Source: Candidatus Thiodiazotropha sp. LNASS1 (GTDB lineage: Bacteria > Pseudomonadota > Gammaproteobacteria > Chromatiales > Chromatiaceae). From it: DNA of 64,000 nt. Where the stretch lies: NCBI RefSeq assembly GCF_964212655.1, contig NZ_OZ156465.1:4216001-4280000 (forward strand), in the 5' to 3' direction. A program made the translations under genes and the position numbers. Under the pieces are notes generated by a model. It had not been told where the DNA came from. It saw only the letters and a program-made list of their open reading frames with translations, and ran no database searches. Below are positions 28,814 to 37,300 of this stretch, one piece after another (the stretch's first letter is position 1; each line of letters opens with the position of its first letter).

Positions 28814-29599
28814 ATGTGTCGCCAAAAAATATGTTTCCTCGTCCTCTTAAGTCTCACGCTTTGCATTCCACTTGGTAGTAGCGCAGAACCCATCGAGGAT
28901 TATGGAGAAGCGATTAATCAGGCCGGACGCCAGCGCATGTTAAGCCAAAGGATGGTTAAGGCGTTCGCCCAGATCGGCCAGAGGATTTTATTCGCCAATC
29001 CAAGAGAACAGTTGAATTCAGCCATTCGGCTTTATCAAAAGCAGTTGAACAACCTGAAATCCTTTGCAAGATCTGAAAAAACAAAGCGAGCTTTATTGCA
29101 CGCGGAGACTGTATGGAAGCGCTACAAGGATGTCGCCGATGGGAAGGTCGATATCAACAGTGCAATCAGGCTCAACGGGTTGAGTGAGGAATTGCTCCAG
29201 GCCAGTCAGAAAGTGGTAGAGGCCCTGGTGCAGGAAGCAGGAACGGAAAAGGCGCATATTGTCGATATTTCAGGACGGCAGCGAATGCTTTCACAACGAA
29301 TGGCGAAATACTATCTGTTGCTATCGTGGGGCCTGGAAGATTCGCAATTTCATGGTGAATTCAAGAAAGCGGAGATGGAATTTTCACAAGCACTAGCGGA
29401 ATTAAACGGCTCATCCCTGAACACGGCGGAGATCAGTGAAGTCCTCGAAAAAGTCAATAAGCAGTGGCGTTTCTTTCAATTAACAAAATTAATGGACAAG
29501 GGTAAGTACCTGCCATCAGTGGTTGCACGTACAACGGAGTCGCTCTTACAAGATATGAATCGGGTTACCGGGATGTATGCGAAAGTAACGGTTATGTAA
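28814..29599 (+). CDS. Secreted double PilJ/NarX-type sensor-domain protein (copy 1)
   Basis: The 261-residue protein has a signal peptide and then two copies of the PilJ N-terminal sensor module, each opening with GRQRMLSQRM (about residues 40 and 155). This helix resembles the P-box of nitrate sensors NarX/NarQ and the type IV pilus chemoreceptor PilJ. There is no membrane anchor after the signal peptide and no signalling domain, so it is a free periplasmic binding protein. I chose the ATG at 28814 after AAGGAAG; a GTG lies two codons earlier. A paralogue lies 400 bases downstream. Nitrate or a related oxyanion is a candidate ligand, by analogy only. Confidence 0.82.
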   Translation: MCRQKICFLVLLSLTLCIPLGSSAEPIEDYGEAINQAGRQRMLSQRMVKAFAQIGQRILFANPREQLNSAIRLYQKQLNNLKSFARSEKTKRALLHAETVWKRYKDVADGKVDINSAIRLNGLSEELLQASQKVVEALVQEAGTEKAHIVDISGRQRMLSQRMAKYYLLLSWGLEDSQFHGEFKKAEMEFSQALAELNGSSLNTAEISEVLEKVNKQWRFFQLTKLMDKGKYLPSVVARTTESLLQDMNRVTGMYAKVTVM

Positions 29600-30002
29600 A
29601 AAAATATTATAGGCTGAGAAGTCTGCTGGCCAGCAGTTGTCATAACTGGCGGATTTTTGTCAATCGGGTGTAGAAGGTAGAGGGCTGTTATAAAAAAATT
29701 AACAATTTAGACCTTAATTTAAGAATTAACCTATTAAATCTTTATCATACAATGCCGCTACATGCCCCATAAATAACAGGTACTGTCAGATAAGTTCAGA
29801 ATACGATCATGGCATGTGGGAGTGAGGGGAGAGCTGACCTGTATCCGTTTATTCGGATAGAGCGTTTAAATGTAGGAGTAAGTGTACCCCATCAATTGCT
29901 TTGCGCGTGGCTGAACATGTAATGCTTGATATACATGATGCTTATGACGCCAGATAATTGATATGCGTGGCCACTTTTTCCATGATGTATCGGGGAAATA
30001 TT
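29600..30002. other. Intergenic region between paralogues
   Basis: The 403 bases between the two PilJ-type genes hold no gene. A small hairpin, ATCCG-TTTATT-CGGAT, lies at about 29842-29857. The second paralogue probably has its own promoter here. Confidence 0.4.
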
Positions 30003-30782
30003 ATGAAGACCACAAGGTATCTATTAACCTTCTTCCTGGCTACAATTCTGTGCTTCTCTTTTTCTGCCCATGCAGCCGATATCGATCTCGCTGAAGCTGT
30101 AAACAAAGCTGGGAAACAACGCATGCTTTCTCAAAGAATAGCAAAGGCGTACTTTTTTCTGGGGGGTAACGTAAGGCGCGACAAGGCAAAACAACAGCTA
30201 CAAAGCAGCATTGTCGAATTGAAAAAAAATCATGCTGAGTTAAAAGCTGAAGTAAAAAACAAGGATGTGCAACAATTAATGGTATTCCTGGATATTGTAA
30301 TTGACGATTACTCCAAGTTAGTCAATCTACCCTACACTCAGACTGATGCCACCATGGTGCTCGACATGAGTGAGACTATTTTAGAATTGAGTCAAGATGT
30401 CGTTGTTAAGATCGAGGCCCTCTCCAACCGGAAAACGCCTAAGATCGTCAATCTTTCCGGCAGGCAGCGCATGCTCTCACAGCGCATTGCTAAATACTAC
30501 ATCGCTCATCAATTGGGTTTCAAGGATCAGGATTATGTCAATCAGCTGAAAACCGCAGTCCAAGAGTTTGAGTCAGCCATGGCCGTCCTGAAGAGCGAAA
30601 AAATCAATACACCTGAGATCACCGAAAAACTTATCAGAACCACCCGTCTCTGGCGCGTTATCCGACCATTTTTTATGGATGTTGAGAAAGGCGGCCTGCC
30701 GGTCACCATATTCGCTACCACAGACCGTATTATGGAGTTCATGAACACCATTACCGGCATGTACGTAAACGTCTCTGCCTGA
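30003..30782 (+). CDS. Secreted double PilJ/NarX-type sensor-domain protein (copy 2)
   Basis: The 259-residue paralogue of the upstream gene has a signal peptide ending at SAHA and the same two-module layout, with GKQRMLSQRI near residue 37 and GRQRMLSQRI near residue 155. Overall identity to copy 1 is moderate, so this is an old duplication. Again there is no output domain. It is likely periplasmic and could present a ligand to a membrane sensor, for example the chemoreceptor or 7TM-DISM cyclase in this window, but nothing in the sequence proves a partner. I chose the ATG at 30003 for its clean signal peptide; the frame stays open 15 codons further up. Confidence 0.82.
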   Translation: MKTTRYLLTFFLATILCFSFSAHAADIDLAEAVNKAGKQRMLSQRIAKAYFFLGGNVRRDKAKQQLQSSIVELKKNHAELKAEVKNKDVQQLMVFLDIVIDDYSKLVNLPYTQTDATMVLDMSETILELSQDVVVKIEALSNRKTPKIVNLSGRQRMLSQRIAKYYIAHQLGFKDQDYVNQLKTAVQEFESAMAVLKSEKINTPEITEKLIRTTRLWRVIRPFFMDVEKGGLPVTIFATTDRIMEFMNTITGMYVNVSA

Positions 30783-31101
30783 CAGCGTTAAAGTATCAGT
30801 TGCACCCGTGTTATGGGTGAATTGGATTGTAGTCGGACATGTGATAATCATCACATTGGCTTGGTGTGGACGGGCGCCTATTATTTTATTGAACGATTAA
30901 ACGTCTTGCCAAATATCTTCGCACGATCGCTAATTGAGCCTCGTACAGGCTTCAGGTGTTCGTTTCGATTTTTTATTGGTTTATAGGGGCCGGCTTTATT
31001 TTCAGCATATTGAGCGAAATATTAAATGGTGACCATGAGAATACAGACATTTCTTTTTTTTACGCTATGCCTGTAACCGGGTTAATTGATCCCTAATCAA
31101 C
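30783..31101. other. Intergenic region, no gene seen
   Basis: The 319 bases between the second PilJ-type gene and a minus-strand lipoprotein gene hold a weak hairpin (CACCC-N7-GGGTG, about 30802-30818) just after the stop codon, perhaps a terminator, and nothing else I can support. Confidence 0.4.
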
Positions 31102-31308
31102 CTATTGTTGTCGGTCTATTTCCTCTCTTCTTTCCTTGTTGGCCTGTATGAGGGTCTGCTCAACATTTTCGGCCTTATCCATAACATCTCTATACCCTTG
31201 AAAAACTCCCGCATCTCCTTTTGTTTTTTTACTGTTATTTTCCTCAGAGGAACAACCGGCAAATAAACATACGACTGAAAATATCAACGTATACCTTAAT
31301 ATATTCAT
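31102..31308 (-). CDS. Small lipoprotein
   Basis: The 68-residue product has a signal peptide ending in the lipobox LFAGC, followed by a Ser/Glu/Lys-rich, mostly helical, hydrophilic tail (VMDKAENVEQTLIQANKERREEIDRQQ). I chose the ATG at 31308 because AGAAGGATTG precedes it. An upstream start at 31356 would add a Cys/His-rich stretch with no ribosome site. It appears to be an entericidin- or osmotically-inducible-like small lipoprotein, but no family is recognised. Confidence 0.72.
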   Translation of the reverse strand: MNILRYTLIFSVVCLFAGCSSEENNSKKTKGDAGVFQGYRDVMDKAENVEQTLIQANKERREEIDRQQ

Positions 31309-31412
31309 AACAATCCTTCTATCTTGCGCATGATGACATATCAAAAACTTCTTCATCTCTGGTGTTGCAGTGGATACCAGAATTTACTGATTAGGATCGG
31401 TATCAACAGGCC

Positions 31413-32330
31413 TTAATTTCCGCCGATATGTTCGAGACAGGCATCGATACACTGCTTGTACATGAGGATCTTCTTGTGTCCCAGCTTTTCAGTGGTCAGC
31501 AACTCAGCTTTGGGAGCGATCTGCATCAACTTTTCGGCATGACTGTACGGGACCTCAAAGTCATGCCTGTCATGTACCAGCAACAGGTCGCCAGTGACTT
31601 TATCGATAGTATTCACCGGTGACAGCTGTGACCAATCCCAGGGTGTGTCGAAATGGTGGGCGAAACGCCGCATTGCCTCTTCGCGCATGGCCTCGACGAC
31701 CGGCTCGCTGATCGAAAAGGCATCGGCGAACCGCTCTGTGATCCAGTGGGTGTCGGTGAAACAGCAGAACAGTATGACTTTATCGGAAGGGAGATTGTAT
31801 CGGTCGATGGCGAGGAGTGCCGTGCCACAGCCGAATGAATGGCCGATCACGGCTGATATCGGTTTTTCCTTCTCCGCAATGGCGGCGATGGCACGGGCCA
31901 CCTTCAGCATATTGGTGCGTTTTCCCGAGGAGTCCCCATGGGCCGGCGCATCAAAGGCGACGGCACGATAGCCGGCGGCCGCCAGTGCTTCGATCAGGGC
32001 GAAGAATTGAGTGCCGCGACCGCCCCAGCCATGGCAGAGTAGCACGCTGGGGCCTTCGCCCCAGGAACGTACCGCAATCGTCTCGCCATGGATCTCATGC
32101 CTGGTCAGGCTGGCGCTTTCGCGAACCTGCATCTCCCGGCGCGGTATCGGAAACCTGGGTGGTGTCATGAAGAGCCGCAGCGCCAACACGCCAGCCAGTC
32201 GGGGCGACACCCAGCCGGTGACCCGGAACACTATCCTTGCGGTGTTCAGGAACAGCCGTACGCCCAATGGCAGCTGCTGGTGGGTAAAGGGATTGTTTTC
32301 ACTGGCCTGGATGTTACTGTCTTCATTCAT
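31413..32330 (-). CDS. Alpha/beta hydrolase
   Basis: The 305-residue protein has the alpha/beta hydrolase fold: oxyanion-hole motif HGWGGRGTQF, the nucleophile elbow GHSFGCG (Ser), VHDRHDFEVPY with the acid residue, and the catalytic His in KLGHKK. An N-terminal segment of about 60 residues precedes the fold. It is the last gene of a four-gene minus-strand operon (TetR, UbiB-like kinase, membrane protein, hydrolase), each overlapping the next by a few bases. The substrate is unknown; the operon suggests a lipid or quinone-related ester. Confidence 0.88.
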   Translation of the reverse strand: MNEDSNIQASENNPFTHQQLPLGVRLFLNTARIVFRVTGWVSPRLAGVLALRLFMTPPRFPIPRREMQVRESASLTRHEIHGETIAVRSWGEGPSVLLCHGWGGRGTQFFALIEALAAAGYRAVAFDAPAHGDSSGKRTNMLKVARAIAAIAEKEKPISAVIGHSFGCGTALLAIDRYNLPSDKVILFCCFTDTHWITERFADAFSISEPVVEAMREEAMRRFAHHFDTPWDWSQLSPVNTIDKVTGDLLLVHDRHDFEVPYSHAEKLMQIAPKAELLTTEKLGHKKILMYKQCIDACLEHIGGN

Positions 32331-32758
32331 GAGAGTTCCCAGATCATCTGTCGCGTACCGCTGAAGTGGAGTATGCCGATCGTAATGCAGACCAGCGAAC
32401 TCAAGATGAGAAAACTATCGACAGCTTGCGGCATGATTAGTGCCAACGGCAGCAGTGCCATGCCACGTATAAGATAGACTGCTGTGATAAGCATCAGGAT
32501 TGATCTGAGCCAGGGCAGACGGCGAACCAGGCCTGCACCCGCGAAGGCGTACAGGCTCCAGAGCAGCAATATCAGGGCGATGATGGCCGTAATGATATCG
32601 GGTAACGGCGAACCCCGTTCAGCCAAACGGGCAAATCGCTCTCCCGCACCAAAAAACCGGTACCAGGCCGGACCGCCGATGATAATCGCTATGTGAAGAA
32701 AAGCGGCCAGCAGGCTCAGCGAGCCGCCCCATAGCAGAGGCCTGTTCAGACCAACCAT
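32327..32758 (-). CDS. Four-helix membrane protein
   Basis: The 143-residue protein has four hydrophobic helices and small loops (LLWGGSLSLLAAFLHIAIIIG, then ITAIIALILLLWSLYAFAGA, and two more). It is not recognised beyond a general resemblance to small DoxX-like or DUF-type inner-membrane proteins. The start at 32758 overlaps the end of the UbiB-like gene and the stop overlaps the hydrolase ATG (ATGA), so translation is coupled. Confidence 0.75.
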   Translation of the reverse strand: MVGLNRPLLWGGSLSLLAAFLHIAIIIGGPAWYRFFGAGERFARLAERGSPLPDIITAIIALILLLWSLYAFAGAGLVRRLPWLRSILMLITAVYLIRGMALLPLALIMPQAVDSFLILSSLVCITIGILHFSGTRQMIWELS

Positions 32759-34041
32759 CGATGCTCCATATCTATGCATGCGCCCATCCGCTCAAAGATT
32801 TGGTAGAGACCGAAAAAGGTACGGTCGAAATAGATGAACTCGTTGGCAAGATCATTGATTTTGTGGACATTGGTAAGTTGTTTAAACGACCGCCATCCCT
32901 CTGCGGTGTAGGAGGTCTCGCGCTTGGAAAAATCGAATCGGCCCACCTTGAATGGCTTGGTCATCCAGTCGCCAAAAGGTTGCAGGACCTGATCGTAGAA
33001 GGTTTGCAGCTCATCCCCTGTCATTTCGGCAACCATGCCGAGTCGCTGGTAGGTTGAGATGACTTTGTCTGCATCCCGCGTCATATAGGCATGCAAAAGG
33101 ACCGGCATCAAACTGACGAAATCTGACGAATAGTAGCGGACGCATCCGAAGTCCAGCAGACCCAGGGTGCCATCCCCGGCAAACAGATAATTGCCTGGGT
33201 TGGGATCGGCGTGGAGTGCATGCAGCCCGTAAAAGGAGTGGACAAAAATATCGTACAGCAGTTGTCCGAAGTGATCCCGTTCCTGTTGAGCGGGATTGCT
33301 GTGGAGCCAGGCTTCCAGGTGGTGCCCCGGCAGCCGCTCAGTGGCCAGGATGCGTTTCGACGAGTAGTCCCGGTAGACCGCGGGAATGTTGACGCCGGGT
33401 ATCCGAAGCCGGGTCTTGAACCATTCGTTGTTGTCCGCCTCGTGATGGTAGTCGACCTCTTCATGCAGGCGCTGTTCAATCTCGTCGATGGATGAGAACA
33501 GGAGCCTTGCATATCGGGTAGGCTTGATCAGACTGCGCAGCAGTTGAAGATCGCTGTCGATGGTGACATCGATGCCGGGGTATTGCAGCTTCACTGCCAG
33601 GTTTTCACCCTGTACGCCGGTCGCCCCGTGGACCTGTCCCAGGCTGGCTGCCGCAAAGGCTTTCGAGTCGAAATGGGCAAACAGCTCTTCGGCTGGCTTG
33701 TTGAACTCCTGCATGATCAGCTTACGGATCAGCGGCCGCCCAAGGGGAGGGACCTGATGGTAGGACTTGGCCATCTCCCGGCGAAACCACTCGGGCATGA
33801 GATTGCTCTCCATGCTCAGCATCTGTGCGATTTTCAGGGTGCTACCGCGCAAGCGGGTGAAGGTTTGAAACAGGATGCGCGCCGTTTCGTCATCGAGCTG
33901 CTGTTGCTGTTGGTGACGTGCGGCCTCACTCAGAAAGGGACGCTTGGCGGCATGGCTGAGATGTCGACTTCCCGCCTTGAGCATGGCGCTGCCGGCGATA
34001 CCGGTACGCGCAAGTTTGCCGGTAGGGATGGAATCAGCCAT
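32746..34041 (-). CDS. ABC1/UbiB-family atypical kinase-like protein
   Basis: The 431-residue protein belongs to the ABC1/ADCK/UbiB family of atypical protein-kinase-like ATPases. Family signatures are present: an Ala-rich loop AAASLGQVHGA in place of the Gly-rich loop, EVDYHHEADN, DPNPGNYLF and LLDFG. The KxGQ motif reads KIAQ, a change of its Gly to Ala. Members such as UbiB and COQ8 act on quinone or lipid metabolism at the membrane. I chose the ATG at 34041, which overlaps the TetR stop; earlier in-frame starts lie inside that gene. The TetR gene is probably its regulator. Confidence 0.88.
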   Translation of the reverse strand: MADSIPTGKLARTGIAGSAMLKAGSRHLSHAAKRPFLSEAARHQQQQQLDDETARILFQTFTRLRGSTLKIAQMLSMESNLMPEWFRREMAKSYHQVPPLGRPLIRKLIMQEFNKPAEELFAHFDSKAFAAASLGQVHGATGVQGENLAVKLQYPGIDVTIDSDLQLLRSLIKPTRYARLLFSSIDEIEQRLHEEVDYHHEADNNEWFKTRLRIPGVNIPAVYRDYSSKRILATERLPGHHLEAWLHSNPAQQERDHFGQLLYDIFVHSFYGLHALHADPNPGNYLFAGDGTLGLLDFGCVRYYSSDFVSLMPVLLHAYMTRDADKVISTYQRLGMVAEMTGDELQTFYDQVLQPFGDWMTKPFKVGRFDFSKRETSYTAEGWRSFKQLTNVHKINDLANEFIYFDRTFFGLYQIFERMGACIDMEHRWLV

Positions 34042-34771
34042 CCCCGCCATCCATAAAGCGCCGCTTGGCCTGTTTCCAGGGTGCGGTGTAGTCACCCAGT
34101 TTCTCCAGATGGCGGCTGATCTGGCTGCGAAACATGAAAGAGAAGAGGTCGAGGGCCTTGCCGATCAGCGCCGTCTGCAACACCATGGCGATCATCTCCA
34201 CGCTGCGGTCGACCAGCTGAGTGGTGTTGGCGAAACCCTCGGAATCATCCTTCAGCCAGAAGGCGAGCACGCCGGTGAAGTAGTCCCAATAGAGCGGGGC
34301 CAGCAGCTCCCGGTAGGGCTGGTCCGGTATCTCACCCACTTCGATGGCGGCATCGATCATCTCCTCCACCATGCGATTGAACAGACGCCGTGTCTCTGCC
34401 AGATTGACGGCGCCCGCAACCGGTGCGGAAAAGGTCAATGTGAAGACCTCGGCGAGGAACTCCCGGTCCGGTAACCAGAGGGCGAGCTCGGTCTCGGTCA
34501 ACTGCTGCAGCTGTTCGCGCAGGGTATATTCGTTGAAGTCATCGATCTTTTTCAGCGCTTCGGCCACCTCCCGCTGTTTCTCCTCGCAGTAGCCGTAGAG
34601 AAGGCTCTCCTTGGTCGGGAAGTAGTTGTAGATGGTGGCGTCACCCACCTCGGCGCGGCGGGCGATTTCTCGCATGGAGGCTGATTTGAAGCCTTTTTCA
34701 CTGATCACATCAACGGCTGCGCGCAATATCCGCGTACGGGTCAATGCCTTCTCTTGCTTACTGACTTTCAT
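34034..34771 (-). CDS. TetR/AcrR-family transcriptional regulator
   Basis: The 245-residue protein has an N-terminal TetR helix-turn-helix (TRTRILRAAVDVISEKGFKSASMREIARRAEVGDATIYNYFPTKESLL) and a larger-than-usual ligand domain with several aromatic residues. It is the first gene of a four-gene operon and its stop overlaps the UbiB-like gene. Self-regulation of the operon in response to a hydrophobic ligand is the usual model for this family. No operator palindrome was identified upstream. Confidence 0.9.
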   Translation of the reverse strand: MKVSKQEKALTRTRILRAAVDVISEKGFKSASMREIARRAEVGDATIYNYFPTKESLLYGYCEEKQREVAEALKKIDDFNEYTLREQLQQLTETELALWLPDREFLAEVFTLTFSAPVAGAVNLAETRRLFNRMVEEMIDAAIEVGEIPDQPYRELLAPLYWDYFTGVLAFWLKDDSEGFANTTQLVDRSVEMIAMVLQTALIGKALDLFSFMFRSQISRHLEKLGDYTAPWKQAKRRFMDGGDG

Positions 34772-34932
34772 GGGTCAATCCGCTTTTAATGTGAAAATAC
34801 TATACATAAAATATAAAATAGAACTAAATAATATGAAAATCAAGTTGAAAATGAGGGTGGTTATGGAATTATCTGTCTCCTTTGTGGAGCGCTACTTCAG
34901 TAAACCACTGTCTGGCCCGGTTTTCTTGATGG

Positions 34933-35190
34933 CTATTTCCGCTCATCAAGCGCCCTTTCGTAAAGGGTGTGCAGACGCTTGGTGAAGTCATTGATCCGGT
35001 ATTTCAACCAGCTGGCGTTGTGCCGCATGCCGCGAACGGCGTAGCTGCTGATCGATTCGTGATGGGTGGCTATTTCGGCAAGGGCCTCGCAGAGCCTTTC
35101 GCAGCGTTGGTTGAACTCCGAAAGATCATCGCAGTAGCGGCGCAGTTCATCGCTGAGTGAATCCGTTTTCTTCTCTCTTCCCTTGAGCAT
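34933..35190 (-). CDS. Small helical hypothetical protein
   Basis: The 85-residue protein is highly charged and helical (SDELRRYCDDLSEFNQRCERLCEAL) with two Cys residues and no signal or membrane segment. I prefer the ATG at 35190 because GGAAGA lies five bases upstream; a TTG at 35211 is an alternative. It lies between the TetR operon and the Cro-like gene. I do not recognise a family. Confidence 0.6.
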   Translation of the reverse strand: MLKGREKKTDSLSDELRRYCDDLSEFNQRCERLCEALAEIATHHESISSYAVRGMRHNASWLKYRINDFTKRLHTLYERALDERK

Positions 35191-35260
35191 GAGGTTCTTC
35201 CAATGATTCAACTTATCCGCTTAGTATCAACCGGTTTCGGATGCTGTGAGACTGTATCGC

Positions 35261-35467
35261 TTAGGCTTCCGGGTAGAGATCCGGCCGCAGTTCGTGTCGG
35301 GTCAGTTTGCCGTTGGAGTGGTGTTCCAGGAGTAGTGTCAGACGTCCGCTGGGTTTGCGAAAGCCGGAGGCGATCTGGGTAAGGTAGATATAGTTGGTGC
35401 CAGACAGAAAGGCCAACCGTCTGGCTGCGTCGCGGCCTTCCTTTGCGATGTAGGTCTTCATATCCAT
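35261..35467 (-). CDS. Cro/YdaS-like small DNA-binding protein
   Basis: The 68-residue protein has a helix-turn-helix-like core (GRDAARRLAFLSGTNYIYLTQIASGFRKPS) of the Cro/YdaS type that suits a phage-style repressor. It is transcribed divergently from a CI-like XRE gene, and three palindromic operator-like sites lie between them. No phage structural genes or integrase are near, so this is a lone switch, either a domesticated phage remnant or a chromosomal regulator pair. Confidence 0.75.
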   Translation of the reverse strand: MDMKTYIAKEGRDAARRLAFLSGTNYIYLTQIASGFRKPSGRLTLLLEHHSNGKLTRHELRPDLYPEA

Positions 35468-35481
35468 GATGGGTTTGATGG

Positions 35482-35539
35482 TAGCACCATGCTAAAAAAT
35501 TAGCAAGTTGCTCATGGCGGTGGCTATAGCAAATTGCTA
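35482..35539. promoter_or_regulatory. Three palindromic operators between divergent regulators
   Basis: Three 13-base sites with TAGCA..TGCTA arms lie between the Cro-like and XRE genes: TAGCACCATGCTA at 35482-35494, TAGCAAGTTGCTC at 35501-35513 (one mismatch) and TAGCAAATTGCTA at 35527-35539 (arms perfect; the palindrome extends one base further on each side). Start-to-start distances are 19 and 26 bases. This matches the three-operator layout of lambda-type switches. The sites lie outside the chosen coding regions. Confidence 0.7.
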
Positions 35540-35549
35540 TGATTCAGGG

Positions 35550-35990
35550 ATGGTCAATATCAGGACAATACGGAAGTCGAATCTGCTGGCACAGATAAAC
35601 CGTTTCGGCTCCCAGCGGGAGTTTGCGGAACGGGTGGGCCTGGCCCCGGCCCATGTCAGTCAATTGGTCACAGACCGGCGCAATATGGGTGACGAAGTGG
35701 CAAGGCGGATCGAGAGGAATCTTGATCTGGCCGATGGCTACATGGATCTGCAACATCCCTCCCGGGATTATCCCGATCATCACTACACCGGTCATCGTGA
35801 CCGGGTGGCCGAGACAGACAGTGAAACGCTTCAGGCGCTGTTGTTGAAAGCCGATCAGATGCAACAGAGTCTTCCGGCGAAAACCAAAAAGGTTATTCTC
35901 AGGATCGAACGCGCCGCTATGGAGGGCAAGCTCTCCGATGAGGATTGGGAGATGCTGGAGCGCCTGGTAGACCGGTTTGAAAAAGGCTAG
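35550..35990 (+). CDS. XRE-family (CI-like) transcriptional regulator
   Basis: The 146-residue protein has an N-terminal helix-turn-helix (LLAQINRFGSQREFAERVGLAPAHVSQLVTDRRNMGDEVARRIERNL) like that of lambda CI and related repressors, then a linker and a helical C-terminus. There is no LexA-type peptidase domain, so it would not be self-cleaved. I chose the ATG at 35550 (MVNIRTIR), which leaves the operator at 35527-35539 in the leader; earlier in-frame starts would place it inside the gene. The stop codon lies at the edge of a 31-bp repeat. Confidence 0.8.
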   Translation: MVNIRTIRKSNLLAQINRFGSQREFAERVGLAPAHVSQLVTDRRNMGDEVARRIERNLDLADGYMDLQHPSRDYPDHHYTGHRDRVAETDSETLQALLLKADQMQQSLPAKTKKVILRIERAAMEGKLSDEDWEMLERLVDRFEKG

Positions 35991-36019
35991 GGCCTATCGG
36001 GTGTGTGTTAACAGGCCCT
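35989..36019. repeat. 31-bp palindromic-ended repeat, copy 1
   Basis: AGGGCC-N19-GGCCCT. It starts inside the stop codon TAG of the XRE gene and lies between that gene and convergent moeA. The right part (GTGTTAACAGGCCCT) matches the terminal repeat of the 298-bp element at 45484-45781, and a second 31-bp copy is at 42441-42471. It may also act as a terminator hairpin. Confidence 0.65.
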
Positions 36020-36028
36020 TGTATCGAA

Positions 36029-37300
36029 TTACATCAGGGCGCTGAAGGGTTGAACAACCACTTTATCGCCGTCCTTCACGCCTTCGCAATCCTCGGATAG
36101 CAGGATAAAGCAGTTGCCCCGGCTCATCGAGGTCAGGATACCGGATCCCTGTTGACCCACGGGATCGACGCTGAAACTGCCATCCTCCCGCTGTTGCAGG
36201 AATCCACGTACAAATTCGAATCTGCCGGCCCGCTTGCGTATGTCGCGGTCGCTTTCGGCCAGCAGGGTGGTAGGTTGGTAGGGTGTGCCGGTGGCGAGAT
36301 AGTGCAGGGTGGGCAGGACAAACTGGTAGAAGGTGACCATCACCGCCACGGGATTGCCGGGCAGGCCGAAGAAGTGGCTGCTACCCAGTCTGCCGAATGC
36401 CAGGGGTCTTCCCGGCTTCATGGCGATCTTCCAGAAACGCATGTCCCCAAGCTGTTGCAGGATCTCCTTGGTATAGTCCGCTTCGCCCACCGAGACGCCT
36501 CCGGAAGTGACGACGATGTCCGCCGCTTCGTCAGCGCTGTCAAATGCCTCTCTCAACGCATCGGGATCGTCTTTGACGACCCCCAGGTCAAGCAGCTCCA
36601 CATCCGCTCTCTGCAGCATGCCGTAGAGGGAGTAGCGGTTGCTGTCGTAGACTTCACCGGTCCCCAGGGGCTCTCCGATGGAACGCAGTTCATCACCGGT
36701 GGAGAAGAAAGCCACCCTCGGGCGTCTGCGAACGCTGACCTCAGCGAAACCGAGGGAGGCGAGGATACCCAGATCGGCGGGGGTCAGGCGTCTGCCGGGA
36801 CTGAGCACCACGCTGCCCTGTGCGATGTCTTCACCCGCCTGGCGGACATTCTGCCCCGGGCGCTGACCTTGGGCGATACGCACCTGCGACTCGTTGATGA
36901 GCAGGGATTGTTCCTGCATCACAACGGTGTCGGTACCATCCGGCATGGGTGCGCCGGTCATAATGCGGACACACTCGCCCTTGCCGCAGGATTGATTGAA
37001 CGGCGTACCTGCGACTGCGGTACCGATCAGCTTGAAGTCCCGATACTCCTGTTGCGGCAGATCGCTGCCCGACATGGCAAAACCGTCCATGGCCGAGTTG
37101 GTGTGGCCGGGTACATCGAATGGCGAGATGATCTCTTGAGCAAGCACAGCATTCAGGGCGTCTCGCAGGGGCAGGCGTAAGCTTGTCTGGATCGGCGTGA
37201 TAGTTGCGAGGATCGCCTCACGGGCTGCCGCCACGGTGAGCGTTGAGGGTGCCTCCGGGTCAGCACAACTGACGCTGGAGCCGATGGCTTGGCTGGTCAT
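36029..37300 (-). CDS. moeA: Molybdopterin molybdenumtransferase MoeA
   Basis: The 423-residue protein inserts molybdate (or tungstate) into adenylylated molybdopterin. It shows the MoeA hallmarks LPLRDALNAVLAQ, GHTNSAMDGFAM, GECVRIMTGAPMPDGTDTVV, the YDSNRYSL segment and TSGGVSVGEADYTK, the last being the molybdopterin-binding loop. Length is typical. It is the last gene of the tup-mob-moe operon and overlaps mobB by 41 bases, so it is translationally coupled. The product likely serves the molybdoenzyme at the right end of the window. Confidence 0.95.
   Translation of the reverse strand: MTSQAIGSSVSCADPEAPSTLTVAAAREAILATITPIQTSLRLPLRDALNAVLAQEIISPFDVPGHTNSAMDGFAMSGSDLPQQEYRDFKLIGTAVAGTPFNQSCGKGECVRIMTGAPMPDGTDTVVMQEQSLLINESQVRIAQGQRPGQNVRQAGEDIAQGSVVLSPGRRLTPADLGILASLGFAEVSVRRRPRVAFFSTGDELRSIGEPLGTGEVYDSNRYSLYGMLQRADVELLDLGVVKDDPDALREAFDSADEAADIVVTSGGVSVGEADYTKEILQQLGDMRFWKIAMKPGRPLAFGRLGSSHFFGLPGNPVAVMVTFYQFVLPTLHYLATGTPYQPTTLLAESDRDIRKRAGRFEFVRGFLQQREDGSFSVDPVGQQGSGILTSMSRGNCFILLSEDCEGVKDGDKVVVQPFSALM

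Noticed and set aside
36152..36400. Possible prophage around the Cro/CI pair
   Set aside because: Flanking genes are a TetR operon and moeA; no integrase, terminase or structural gene is near.
36152..37180. A 342-codon plus-strand open frame opposite moeA
   Set aside because: It mirrors moeA codon structure; moeA has full family signatures and operon context.
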